64,000 nucleotides of DNA from Acinetobacter sp. NIPH 298. Lineage in GTDB: Bacteria > Pseudomonadota > Gammaproteobacteria > Pseudomonadales > Moraxellaceae. Shown one piece after another: positions 1 through 8,415 of this stretch (position 1 is the stretch's first letter; each line of letters begins with the position of its first letter). Below the pieces are notes generated by a model. The model saw only the letters and a list, made by a program, of their open reading frames with translations. It was not told where the DNA came from and made no database searches. Position numbers and translations under genes: made by a program. The DNA lies in NCBI RefSeq assembly GCF_000369505.1, contig NZ_KB850055.1, forward strand, positions 868,001 through 932,000, read 5' to 3'.

Positions 1-176
1 ATAATAATCGGTTCCATTTCTCCATTTTTATCGGTTTCATCTGCTCGAATCACCGCATAGGGTCCAATAAACACATTGGCATGAACAATAACTTTCCCAC
101 AAATAATCGCGGTTTGATCGACATACGCAGATTGATCAATTAAAGGAAGATGACCAGATGGATTTTTACGAAGCAT
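1..176 (-). CDS. gamma-class carbonic anhydrase-like hexapeptide protein (3' end beyond window)
   Basis: The reverse strand opens with an ATG at 176 and stays open to the window edge, giving about 58 residues beginning MLRKNPSGHLPLIDQ. The text contains hexapeptide-repeat-like stretches such as AIICGKVIVHANVFIGPYAVIRAD, quoted here only for its turns (IICGKV, VFIGPY). This fits the left-handed beta-helix family of gamma carbonic anhydrases and acetyltransferase-like proteins. It lies 25 bp downstream of the hisI paralogue on the same strand, so it is probably the third gene of the Zur-controlled leftward operon. The catalytic histidines lie outside the window, so enzymatic function is inferred from the family only. 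Confidence 0.7.
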   Translation of the reverse strand, partial: MLRKNPSGHLPLIDQSAYVDQTAIICGKVIVHANVFIGPYAVIRADETDKNGEMEPII

Positions 177-201
177 AGGATTACCATTATTTATAAATAA
201 G

Positions 202-627
202 TTAAATTATCGGTTGGGTTAAAATCTCGACCTGATCAATGTCCAGACCAAGATAAAAACAATTGGGACGTTGGGTATGGCAAGCAGGACCGATTTGATT
301 AACCAGAAACAAAAGGCTATCGCCATCACAATCGAGTCTGGCATCCTTCAAATATTGACGATGTCCCGAACTTTCGCCTTTGCGCCATAAACATTTGCGT
401 GATCGTGACCAGTAACACACTTGTTTGGTTTGCAATGTTTCGATTAAAGCGTCACGATTCACCCAAGCCATCATCAATACGTCTTTCGTTTGATGGTCTT
501 GAGTGATGACGGGGGTCAGACCATCTTGATTCCACTTGATCTGCTCAAACACGCTGTTGAAATCAAATTTTTGTCCTAAAGCACCGTGTTCCATGCGCTC
601 GAAAATTGAAAGTTCTACCATTGCCAT
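202..627 (-). CDS. hisI: phosphoribosyl-AMP cyclohydrolase (HisI-like paralogue)
   Basis: The 141-residue protein matches the single-domain phosphoribosyl-AMP cyclohydrolase, the histidine-pathway enzyme that opens the adenine ring of PR-AMP. The segment VCYWSRSRKCLWRKGESSGH and the zinc-ligand cysteines at about residues 100, 116 and 123 (DCDGD, ACHTQRPNC) are present. It overlaps folE2 by 13 bp; the ATG at 627 has a GGGG about six bases upstream, while a second in-frame ATG at 621 is possible. It stands alone rather than in a his operon and lies behind a Zur box. That fits the known pattern in which COG0523/Zur clusters carry duplicate copies of zinc-dependent enzymes. Whether it tolerates zinc shortage better is inference. 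Confidence 0.88.
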   Translation of the reverse strand: MAMVELSIFERMEHGALGQKFDFNSVFEQIKWNQDGLTPVITQDHQTKDVLMMAWVNRDALIETLQTKQVCYWSRSRKCLWRKGESSGHRQYLKDARLDCDGDSLLFLVNQIGPACHTQRPNCFYLGLDIDQVEILTQPII

Positions 628-1517
628 GAACCCCGAGCCACAGCGTCATGTGCATGCAAACTTTCGGCATGAATGACTTTAAAATTGAAGCCTTTGATAT
701 TTTTATGCTGTAGAAATGTGCCATAGAGACGTCTTAATGCATCCTCACAAAACATAAGGTTTTGACCATTGGCGACTGCAAATGCTTGTTCATCAATACG
801 TTTTACCGCAGTTTGCACGGCTGTCATGAGTGACTGTTCAGCTTGATTAATGAATAAAATTAACGGGATATGTTTAATATTTTGATCGAGTTTGAAATTG
901 AGAATGGCAAAGCTTCTTTGGCTATGCGGTGTCGCTGCGATCGCGTCCGTGGTATTGAGCCAGTCCACGATTTGTTGCTGATCTAAACTGATTTCTTGAT
1001 TAGCCAATGCCGTTTGAAATCGTTGTTGAATAATATTTCTAGCGAGCGCCGCGGAACAAGGACAGGTGGAAGAATAGGGAATCTCGACTTTTAGTCTCGC
1101 TTCAAATTGATCCTTTAGAAGTTGACAAGACAGCACAAAAGGATAGCTTTTCCAGCCCGATAGCTTACTAATTAAGGCTGGTCGTTCGATATACAGTTCG
1201 CTATGAATTTCAATTTTTGCATGTGTTGATAAATCTTTGTGGCTTTCCAAAAAGTCTTTCAAAACGTGTTTGATATCAAATAGGCTGAGATTTTTTATAT
1301 TGGTCAATTCTAAAAGTCGGGTATATAAACGCGACATGTGAATGCCTTTGGCGAAAGGGTCATCTAGGCTGACAAAAGCATTGATTTGGCTTGGGCAACG
1401 TGTATTTTCGATATGTACTGGTAGCGCAATGTTTTCCATACCGACCCAGTCAAGGGAATGGCTATATGCTTTTGGTAAAGTAGATTCAGCAGAAATATCG
1501 GGGAGAACAAGATTCAT
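615..1517 (-). CDS. folE2: GTP cyclohydrolase IB (FolE2/MptA family)
   Basis: The 300-residue protein belongs to the FolE2 family, which converts GTP to 7,8-dihydroneopterin triphosphate, the first step to folate. The conserved metal-site region SSTCPCSAALARN is visible at about residues 148-160, and the length is normal for the family. FolE2 replaces the zinc enzyme FolE when zinc is scarce. Its position as first gene after the Zur box at 1549-1563 fits that role. The start at 1517 leaves about 30 bp to the Zur box, so a repressor bound there would block this promoter. The gene overlaps the downstream hisI paralogue, indicating translational coupling. Confidence 0.93.
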   Translation of the reverse strand: MNLVLPDISAESTLPKAYSHSLDWVGMENIALPVHIENTRCPSQINAFVSLDDPFAKGIHMSRLYTRLLELTNIKNLSLFDIKHVLKDFLESHKDLSTHAKIEIHSELYIERPALISKLSGWKSYPFVLSCQLLKDQFEARLKVEIPYSSTCPCSAALARNIIQQRFQTALANQEISLDQQQIVDWLNTTDAIAATPHSQRSFAILNFKLDQNIKHIPLILFINQAEQSLMTAVQTAVKRIDEQAFAVANGQNLMFCEDALRRLYGTFLQHKNIKGFNFKVIHAESLHAHDAVARGSWQW

Positions 1518-1548
1518 TTGTTTGCTTACGTTGTAATGCTTAATGTAA

Positions 1549-1563
1549 TGTTATAACATAACA
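1549..1563. promoter_or_regulatory. Zur box in the divergent folE2 / zrlA promoter
   Basis: TGTTATAACATAACA is a perfect dyad (TGTTAT-N3-ATAACA). It matches the core of the gammaproteobacterial Zur operator, GTTATA-N-TATAAC-like. It lies 31 bp before the folE2 start and 60 bp before zrlA, so one site could control both zinc-starvation operons. The assignment rests on sequence and on the zur gene nearby. Confidence 0.85.
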
Positions 1564-1623
1564 ACAAGTATCGACAAGCTCGTTGTGTCGTTAATTTACT
1601 TTGAGAGACGCTGGCAAATCAAA

Positions 1624-2337
1624 ATGAACAAAATCTATCTGCTTGGATTCATTAGTTGTCTTTCTGCATGTCATTACCCTGATAAAGCGGCTCAGCTAAA
1701 TCAGCAACCTAAGCTTGAACAGAAACAGGTTATTCCAAAAATTATTCTACAAGAAAAGCGCCTACCATCTTCTTACTTACAATGGGCGAATCAAGCCGAG
1801 CATCAACAACAAATACTGGCATATAAACATTTTTTAAAAGCTCAAGGCGTTGATTCTTACATTCCAGACGCTGAATTTTTTCAGACCGCTAGAGATTGGC
1901 AGAAATGCAATTATGCCGAATATGAAGTTCCACCAAGAGAGTTATGGCGCAACATTGTTCCAACTTTAACGATTCTCAATCAATTTGTTGAAAAAAAGTT
2001 GATAGATCAATTTACGGTGACATCGGTCTATCGAAACTATGCTTTAAATCAGTGTGCTGGCGGAGCGGGCGCATCTAAACACGTCTTTAATGCGGCACTC
2101 GATTTTCGCATTGGCAGTGAAAAACCAGATCCGATTGAACAGATCCATATCGAGAAAACAAAAACTAAACTTTGTCAGTTTTGGCGTGAGAAAGGTGCAG
2201 CACTGAATATGGGTTTAGGTGTTTATGCATCAGGACAAATTCATATCGATGCGGCGGGATATCGTACATGGGGTGTCGATCACCGTTACACATCATCACC
2301 GTGCATAAATAATTTTTCGAATAATAACAATGAGTAA
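1624..2337 (+). CDS. zrlA: zinc-regulated M15-type peptidoglycan peptidase lipoprotein
   Basis: From the ATG at 1624 the 237-residue product begins with a short lipoprotein signal ending LSAC (Cys16). An upstream in-frame GTG at 1585 would spoil that signal. The C-terminal half carries the M15/VanY-like metal motif: SKH with His153, Asp160 in the ALD segment, and IHID with His207. This predicts a zinc metallopeptidase acting on peptidoglycan peptides in the periplasm. The order zrlA-zur-zigA behind a Zur box matches the A. baumannii locus where ZrlA is a Zur-regulated lipoprotein needed for envelope integrity under zinc limitation. zur follows after 6 bp. Confidence 0.88.
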   Translation: MNKIYLLGFISCLSACHYPDKAAQLNQQPKLEQKQVIPKIILQEKRLPSSYLQWANQAEHQQQILAYKHFLKAQGVDSYIPDAEFFQTARDWQKCNYAEYEVPPRELWRNIVPTLTILNQFVEKKLIDQFTVTSVYRNYALNQCAGGAGASKHVFNAALDFRIGSEKPDPIEQIHIEKTKTKLCQFWREKGAALNMGLGVYASGQIHIDAAGYRTWGVDHRYTSSPCINNFSNNNNE

Positions 2338-2343
2338 ATCGCA

Positions 2344-2742
2344 ATGAAACGAACCATAGCCCAGCAAAGTATTCTAGACATATTAAAAACAGAAAACAAA
2401 GCCATGAGCGCTTATGAGTTGTTAGAAAAGGCAAAGCCCTACGGCTTTCATGCACCGATCCAAATCTATCGCATTCTTAAAAAGCTCTCAGAGCAATGCC
2501 TGATCGTAAAACTGAATACATTGAATATGTATGTCCTCAGTCAAGCTGAAATCACAGCGAGTTACCAACTTTTTACCGTGTGTACAGAGTGTCAACAGGT
2601 ACAAAGTATTGTGATTCCACAGCTTAAAAACTGTGTGGAATCCTCCATCAAAGCCAAAAAGTTCAATCCTAAATACCAATATTTAGAAGTATTAGGTCAA
2701 TGTTTTTCATGTACTTCCAAACATGAAACCCAGCAAATTTAA
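2344..2742 (+). CDS. zur: zinc uptake regulator Zur (Fur family)
   Basis: The 132-residue protein has the Fur-family layout: an N-terminal winged helix (residues about 1-70, with [22 protein letters not shown] as recognition region) and a C-terminal metal/dimer domain with two CxxC pairs (CTECQQV and CFSC). Fur paralogues with this CxxC pattern and short length are usually Zur. Position supports this: it lies between zrlA and zigA in the operon controlled by the Zur box at 1549. It probably represses its own operon. The spacing to zrlA (6 bp) and to zigA (14 bp) indicates co-transcription. Confidence 0.92.
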   Translation: MKRTIAQQSILDILKTENKAMSAYELLEKAKPYGFHAPIQIYRILKKLSEQCLIVKLNTLNMYVLSQAEITASYQLFTVCTECQQVQSIVIPQLKNCVESSIKAKKFNPKYQYLEVLGQCFSCTSKHETQQI

Positions 2743-2756
2743 AAGTGAGAAAGCCA

Positions 2757-3980
2757 ATGAATCATTCTTTAGCCACTCCATCTAAACTGCCTGTCACCGT
2801 TTTGTCAGGATTTTTGGGCGCAGGAAAAACCACGTTACTTAATCATATATTGAATAATCGTGAAGGGCGAAAAATCGCAGTGATCGTGAATGATATGTCA
2901 GAAGTCAATATTGATGCCGCTTTGGTACGTGAGGGTGGCGCAGAGTTGTCACGAACCGATGAAAAGCTAGTGGAAATGAGTAATGGTTGTATTTGCTGTA
3001 CCTTGAGAGAGGATTTGCTCATTGAAGTGCGTCGCTTAGCTGAAGATAATCGTTTCGATCAACTGGTAATTGAATCGACAGGAATTTCCGAGCCATTACC
3101 TGTTGCTGAAACTTTTACTTTTGAAGATGAAAATGGCGTTTCACTGAGTGAGTTTGCTCGTTTAGATACCATGGTCACGGTGGTCGATGCTTATAATTTT
3201 TTAAAGGATTATAGTTCACTCGACAGTTTGCAATCGCGCGGTGAATCACTGGGTGAAGAAGATGGACGAAATGTGGTTGACCTTTTAATTGATCAAATCG
3301 AGTTTTGTGATGTGATCGTATTAAATAAAGTTGATTTAATTAATGCTCAAGAAAAAGAACAGTTATTTGGAATTTTACATTCACTTAATCCGAGAGCAAA
3401 AATTGAAATTTCAGCTTTTGGCCAAGTAAATCTAGATCGTATATTAAACACCAATCTCTTTGATTTTAATGAAGCGGCACAAGCACCAGGTTGGCTAAAA
3501 GAACTCAGAGGTGAGCATACTCCTGAAACAGAAGAATATGGCATTCGCAGTTTTGTTTATCGTGCCAGAAAACCTTTTCATCCCCAGCGTTTTTTTGATT
3601 TTGTAAACTCAGAATGGAAAGGCGTTATTCGCTCAAAAGGCTTCTTTTGGTTGGCATCCAATCCTGAATTTGCAGGCACTTGGTCTCAGGCAGGCGCGAT
3701 GGCGCGACATGGTGTCGCAGGTTATTGGTGGGCGGCTGTAGGTGATGAGCATTGGCCTGAAGATCAACCCAGTCGTGAAGCTATAGAGAAAAACTGGGAT
3801 GAGTTAACGGGTGATGCACGTCAAGAAATCGTATTGATTGGCATGGATATGGATGAATCAAATTTAATCCAACAATTCGATGCTTGTTTATTAACTGATG
3901 ACGAAATGGCATTAGGTGCAGAAGAATGGGAAAAGTTTGATAACCCGTTTGTTGAATGGGCGGATATGATCGTTAAATAA
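2757..3980 (+). CDS. zigA: COG0523 zinc-chaperone GTPase ZigA
   Basis: The 407-residue protein is a G3E-family P-loop GTPase of the COG0523 group. It has a Walker [10 protein letters not shown] near residue 18, the metal-binding CxCC motif (NGCICC, about 78-81), an LNKVD guanine-specificity motif and the C-terminal CobW_C domain. These proteins are thought to deliver or mobilise zinc during starvation. In A. baumannii ZigA links zinc release to histidine catabolism, and hut genes also lie in this window. The ATG at 2757 has GAGA seven bases upstream; a GTG at 2745 is possible. It is the last gene of the zrlA-zur-zigA operon, with terminator-like hairpins downstream. Confidence 0.92.
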   Translation: MNHSLATPSKLPVTVLSGFLGAGKTTLLNHILNNREGRKIAVIVNDMSEVNIDAALVREGGAELSRTDEKLVEMSNGCICCTLREDLLIEVRRLAEDNRFDQLVIESTGISEPLPVAETFTFEDENGVSLSEFARLDTMVTVVDAYNFLKDYSSLDSLQSRGESLGEEDGRNVVDLLIDQIEFCDVIVLNKVDLINAQEKEQLFGILHSLNPRAKIEISAFGQVNLDRILNTNLFDFNEAAQAPGWLKELRGEHTPETEEYGIRSFVYRARKPFHPQRFFDFVNSEWKGVIRSKGFFWLASNPEFAGTWSQAGAMARHGVAGYWWAAVGDEHWPEDQPSREAIEKNWDELTGDARQEIVLIGMDMDESNLIQQFDACLLTDDEMALGAEEWEKFDNPFVEWADMIVK

Positions 3981-4033
3981 ATACAAAGTGTCTGAATAGT
4001 GATGAAGTGATTTACAATCTGTAATGGAAGGTG

Positions 4034-4088
4034 AGCTAGAGTTTTCTAAATCATGCGATTGCATAAATAGGGAACTCTAGCTTTTTAG
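4034..4088 (+). terminator. long hairpin terminator after zigA
   Basis: Arms AGCTAGAGTT (4034-4043) and AACTCTAGCT (4073-4082) are perfectly complementary. The loop itself holds the small stem ATGC/GCAT, and a T-rich stretch follows. This suits an intrinsic terminator closing the zinc operon. Confidence 0.6.
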
Positions 4089-4120
4089 TCTTTATTACCC
4101 AGCTAAAGTGATATTTCAGC

Positions 4121-4170
4121 GCTAGAGTTTTAATGGTTATCTGAGCTGTCAGATCACTCTAAGCTTTTTT
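4121..4170 (+). terminator. second terminator-like hairpin, related arms
   Basis: GCTAGAGT (4121-4128) pairs with ACTCTAAGC (4156-4164) with one bulge. The inner stem is TCTG/CAGA, and six or more T residues follow at 4165-4170. Its arms resemble those of the preceding hairpin, so the two may be a diverged duplication. Confidence 0.5.
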
Positions 4171-4711
4171 ATTGTTAGCAACGCTTTGATATTGAAACGA
4201 AGCACTGTGATAAAAACATCTTGTTTAATTTAGGTGTAATTGATGGGTGAAATATTCTAGAAGTATTTTTTAAATAACGAGTTTTTATAGATCCATGTTT
4301 AAAATCATTCTTTTTAATAATAATGGAAAATAACTTTTAAATGTAATTAAATTTTTTGGTGATGCAAGCACTACAAGTAGTGATGATTATTTTTATTTAT
4401 CTAATTGATATATAAATTAATATTTATTTTGAGTTGTTGTTTATATATCTATTTACTTTTTTGTCGATGTTTTAAATAATCATGCTGATATATCAGTTGG
4501 TATCAAATACATATTAAAATAATCGCTCTTTTTTACTTAAGTTTTGTTTTGCAAGAATTATGTAATGTTTGGTAGCTTATAGGGAAAATAAAAAAACTCT
4601 CTGTACAATAAAATTTCACTCTTTCTTCACTAATTCAAGACTAGATTCAATTATAAAGTTAATTAATTAGACTTCATTTTCTCAGTTCAAGTTCAAGCCA
4701 AAGGAGCAACC
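4171..4711. other. AT-rich gap before fadE, no gene seen
   Basis: No credible coding frame is visible in these 540 bp. A short dyad, CACTAC-AA-GTAGTG at 4369-4382, could be a regulator site for fadE. A good ribosome site (AAAGGAG) lies at the end, just before fadE. Otherwise nothing specific is recognised. Confidence 0.6.
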
Positions 4712-7177
4712 ATGACTCTATTATTGATATTGCTTAGCTTGTTGATTCAGTTTGTTATACTGTGGGCTGTATTTTATTTCGAACTCAATCGAACAACCGG
4801 TAGTATTCTTTCTATCCTCATCGCTATTGTATGTAGTGTTTTTATCACACCGTGGAGTTTATTGATTGGGCTACCGATCATCTTGATGAGTGTGATTTTA
4901 CTCATTCCTCCCTTGCGTGAAGCTTTTATTAGTCGTCCCGCTTTCAACATACTCTCCAAAGCGATGCCAAGTATGAGCAGCACAGAAAGAGAAGCGTTAG
5001 AAGCAGGTACAAGCTGGTGGGAAAAAGAGTTATTCATGGGTTCTCCCGACTGGGAAAAATTTGATGAGTATCCTTATCCTCAGCTTTCAGTAGAAGAACA
5101 ATCATTTATAGATAATGAAGTGCAGCAATTGTGTTCAATGCTAGATGAATGGAAAATTCATCACCAAGATAAAGACTTGCCGCCTGAAGTTTGGCAATTC
5201 GTCAAAGATAAAGGTTTTTTAGGGTTAATTATTCCCAAGTCATTTGGGGGCAAAGAATTCTCACCTTTTGCACAAAGCCGAATTATGAGCAAGATTGCTT
5301 CGCGTTCTTTGACTGCTGCTGTGAGTTGTATGGTTCCAAACTCACTGGGTCCCGGTGAGTTGTTACTGCATTATGGAACAGAAGCACAGAAGCAGCGTTA
5401 TTTGCCCGGTTTAGCAAATGGAACGGAAGTACCATGTTTTGGTTTAACCAGTCCAGAAGCGGGTTCAGATGCGGGCGCGATTCCAGATACAGGTGTAGTT
5501 TGTTATGGAACATACCAAGGTCAAGAAGTCCTTGGTCTGAAAATGAATTTTTCCAAGCGCTGGATCACACTTGCACCGATTGCAACTGTCATTGGTTTGG
5601 CGTTTAAACTCCATGATCCAGATGGCTTGTTAGGGGACAAAAGCAAAGTCGAATATGGCATTACCTGTGCCTTAATTCCTGCAAGTCACGAAGGCATAAA
5701 AATTGGAGCAAGACACAATCCCGGTGCACCATTTATGAATGGTACTGTTGAAGGGACAGATATTTTTATCCCGATTGATTGGATTATTGGTGGTCAGCAA
5801 AATGCAGGTAAAGGCTGGCGCATGCTGATGGAATGTCTTGGTGTCGGTCGTGGTATTTCACTGCCTGCATTGGCAACGGCTGCGGGTGAAATGAGTTATC
5901 TGTTGGTCGGTGCTTTTGCCAGTGTTCGTCAGCAGTTCAAAGTGTCTGTTGGGCAGTTCGAAGGTGTGCAAGAAGCGACCAGCGATATTGCCAGTGATGC
6001 TTATATGTTGGAGTCATTCCGCTACTTAGTAACCAGTGGTTTGAACCAAGGCGGAACACCCGCAGTAATGACCGCGATGGCGAAGTACTATGCCACTGAA
6101 GCGATGAGAAAAGTCATTAATCATGGCATGGACGTTGTAGGTGGACGTGCAATTCAACTTGGGCCGCGTAATTTCCTTGCGTTGACTTATCAATCAATTC
6201 CAGTTGCGATTACAGTTGAGGGTGCCAATATTCTGACACGTTCTTTGATGATTTTTGGTCAAGGTTCGATGCGCTGTCATCCCTATTTATTCGAAGAGTT
6301 ACAGCTGTTGCAATCGGAAGATAAAGCATCTGCCTTAAAACAATTTAATCCACTATTGTTTAAACACCTTGCTTATACATTCAACCGTGCAGCAAAAGCA
6401 GTTGCATTTGGCATCACAGGTGGCTCAGATCATGGCTCTAAACAGTCTGATCAGTTTTCAAAACCTTACTACAGCATCATCAACCGTATGAGTGCAGATT
6501 TTGCCTTAACAGCAGATATGGCACTCGGTATTTTGGCGGGGGATTTAAAACGTAAAGAAATGCTTTCAGGACGTTTGGCTGATATCCATTCTTATTTATT
6601 CATCGCAACTGCGATTTTAAAATATTATGAAAATGGTCAACGAACTGAGGCTGAACAGAAGCATGCAGAATTGGCATTAAATAAAGCGTTATATAATGCA
6701 CAAGAAGCATTTTTCGGATTTTACGAGAATTTTCCAGTCAAGATTGCAGCTCAGTTGGTGAAATTGATTTGTTTCCCATTTGGTCGACCTATTTCAAAAC
6801 CTTCGGATCAACTTAAACAAGACGTTGCTCAATTACTTCTACAGGAACATGCGTTCCGAGAAGAGTTGAAAAAACATGTTTATTACACGACTGAAGCAGA
6901 TGATGTGATGGGACGAATGGAGTCAACTTTCCAAATGTTGCTCACTGTGCAACCGCTATGGAATAAGTTTAAAAAAGCTGAATCCAAAGATCAGTTTAAA
7001 GGGCTTACTTTCGAAGAGCACATTGCAGATGCAGTATCGGTTGGTTTCATTGACTCAAGCGAAGCAGAAAAGCTCTTGCAATACAACGCAAAACGCTATG
7101 ACAGCATGCTGACCGATATCTTTGATGAGCATTTAGAAAATGATTTGATCCCAGAAAATCCTCATCTGAAAAGTTAA
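4712..7177 (+). CDS. fadE: acyl-CoA dehydrogenase FadE
   Basis: The 821-residue protein has the FadE architecture: two or three N-terminal hydrophobic segments (residues about 1-70), an acyl-CoA dehydrogenase core including the PCFGLTSPEAGSDAG substrate/FAD region near residue 245, and the long C-terminal extension typical of FadE (E. coli protein about 814 residues). It oxidises acyl-CoA to trans-2-enoyl-CoA, the first beta-oxidation step, at the inner membrane. AAAGGAG precedes the ATG at good spacing. It appears monocistronic, with a clear terminator downstream and an AT-rich upstream gap that may hold a fatty-acid-responsive operator. Confidence 0.93.
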   Translation: MTLLLILLSLLIQFVILWAVFYFELNRTTGSILSILIAIVCSVFITPWSLLIGLPIILMSVILLIPPLREAFISRPAFNILSKAMPSMSSTEREALEAGTSWWEKELFMGSPDWEKFDEYPYPQLSVEEQSFIDNEVQQLCSMLDEWKIHHQDKDLPPEVWQFVKDKGFLGLIIPKSFGGKEFSPFAQSRIMSKIASRSLTAAVSCMVPNSLGPGELLLHYGTEAQKQRYLPGLANGTEVPCFGLTSPEAGSDAGAIPDTGVVCYGTYQGQEVLGLKMNFSKRWITLAPIATVIGLAFKLHDPDGLLGDKSKVEYGITCALIPASHEGIKIGARHNPGAPFMNGTVEGTDIFIPIDWIIGGQQNAGKGWRMLMECLGVGRGISLPALATAAGEMSYLLVGAFASVRQQFKVSVGQFEGVQEATSDIASDAYMLESFRYLVTSGLNQGGTPAVMTAMAKYYATEAMRKVINHGMDVVGGRAIQLGPRNFLALTYQSIPVAITVEGANILTRSLMIFGQGSMRCHPYLFEELQLLQSEDKASALKQFNPLLFKHLAYTFNRAAKAVAFGITGGSDHGSKQSDQFSKPYYSIINRMSADFALTADMALGILAGDLKRKEMLSGRLADIHSYLFIATAILKYYENGQRTEAEQKHAELALNKALYNAQEAFFGFYENFPVKIAAQLVKLICFPFGRPISKPSDQLKQDVAQLLLQEHAFREELKKHVYYTTEADDVMGRMESTFQMLLTVQPLWNKFKKAESKDQFKGLTFEEHIADAVSVGFIDSSEAEKLLQYNAKRYDSMLTDIFDEHLENDLIPENPHLKS

Positions 7178-7191
7178 TTTAAGATCAGTGT

Positions 7192-7223
7192 AAAAAAGCG
7201 AGTTCGATGTGACTCGCTTTTTT
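7192..7223 (+). terminator. intrinsic terminator of fadE
   Basis: AAAAAAGCGAGT (7192-7203) pairs with ACTCGCTTTTTT (7212-7223) around an eight-base loop. The stem ends in a T-run, the standard intrinsic terminator form. Confidence 0.9.
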
Positions 7224-7428
7224 ATTTATTAATTCTATTTTTTCAATACATCGCCTAAACCAATCTTGTTTGGCCTTATAAAAAATCAACAAAAATATAT
7301 GCTTATTCAATAATTTTATACTATGATGAGCATGGTAGCTTAATCAATTGCGTTCGAGCTTCACATAAATTTCATGTCAAATTAACTAAAATCAAAACTA
7401 TAAAAAAGAGATGGGTCAGGAAGAATCA

Positions 7429-8415
7429 ATGCTTAAATTTTTTCTGCGATGGATAGACAGTTGGTCGATAACGCATACTTCCGAGACAAATGAGTTTGAT
7501 ACTTTAAAAACCTCAAAAGATCCCCAAATTCAGTGGCTCAGAATTCTACCATTTATCATATTGCATCTCGCGTGTTTAGCCATCTTTTGGGTCGGAGTCT
7601 CATGGTTTGCTGTGTTTTTCATGCTGATATTCTATTTTATTCGAATGTTTGCGATTACCGCATTCTTCCATCGTTATCTATCGCATAAGACATTTCAAAC
7701 CTCACGAGTTGTACAATTTATTTTTGTGCTGATTGGCACAATGAGCGCTCAACGCGGTCCATTATGGTGGGCGGCACATCACCGTTATCACCATCGATAT
7801 ACCGATACGGATCATGATCCGCACTCATCAAAACATGGGTTTTGGTACAGTCATGTGGGTTGGTTTTTAAATGAGCAGAATTTTTCTACCCGTAAAGAAG
7901 TGATCAAAGACTGGCTTAAATTTCCTGAGATTGTGTGGCTAGATCGGTTTAGTTTGCCTGTGGTATTGATCACGGCTTTGGCCATTTACGGTTTTGGTGA
8001 TTGGTTAGCCGGTGCTTATCCAAGCTTAGGGACATCGGGTTTACAGTTGCTGGTTTGGGGTTTTGTTGTTTCAACTGTTTTGTTGATCCATGCGACTTTA
8101 TGTATCAATTCGCTTGCGCACCTCTATGGCAGTCGGGACTTTGAAACCCCAGACAATAGTCGAAATAATCTATTCTTATCCATTATCACATTAGGTGAGG
8201 GCTGGCATAACAACCATCACTATTATGCAGGCAGTACCAAACAGGGTTTCTTTTGGTGGCAAATAGATATTACCTATTATCTTTTAAAAGTCATGTCTTG
8301 GCTGGGACTGATATGGGGAATAAAGCCTGTGCCACAACGTATTTACACTGCACGTAAAAACCAACTCAAAAAATTCAAAATGAACTCAAATAAAATTCAT
8401 AGCAAGGAGTCTTGA
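7429..8415 (+). CDS. membrane fatty-acid (acyl-CoA/acyl-lipid) desaturase
   Basis: The 328-residue integral membrane protein carries the three histidine boxes of the FADS superfamily: HRYLSH, HHRYHHR and HNNHH. Hydrophobic segments surround them. It would introduce a double bond, probably delta-9, into acyl chains, using a di-iron centre. The ATG at 7429 has AGGAAG about seven bases upstream and is preferred over the ATG at 7411. It is first in a run of seven co-directional genes. Its stop overlaps the start of the next gene by one base (TGATG), so the flavoprotein that follows is translationally coupled. Possible response-regulator repeats lie at 7360-7377. Confidence 0.9.
   Translation: MLKFFLRWIDSWSITHTSETNEFDTLKTSKDPQIQWLRILPFIILHLACLAIFWVGVSWFAVFFMLIFYFIRMFAITAFFHRYLSHKTFQTSRVVQFIFVLIGTMSAQRGPLWWAAHHRYHHRYTDTDHDPHSSKHGFWYSHVGWFLNEQNFSTRKEVIKDWLKFPEIVWLDRFSLPVVLITALAIYGFGDWLAGAYPSLGTSGLQLLVWGFVVSTVLLIHATLCINSLAHLYGSRDFETPDNSRNNLFLSIITLGEGWHNNHHYYAGSTKQGFFWWQIDITYYLLKVMSWLGLIWGIKPVPQRIYTARKNQLKKFKMNSNKIHSKES

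Noticed and set aside
1342..1536. Open frame on the plus strand over the folE2 start
   Set aside because: It is antisense to folE2, has no family features and runs through the folE2 promoter; a shadow frame.
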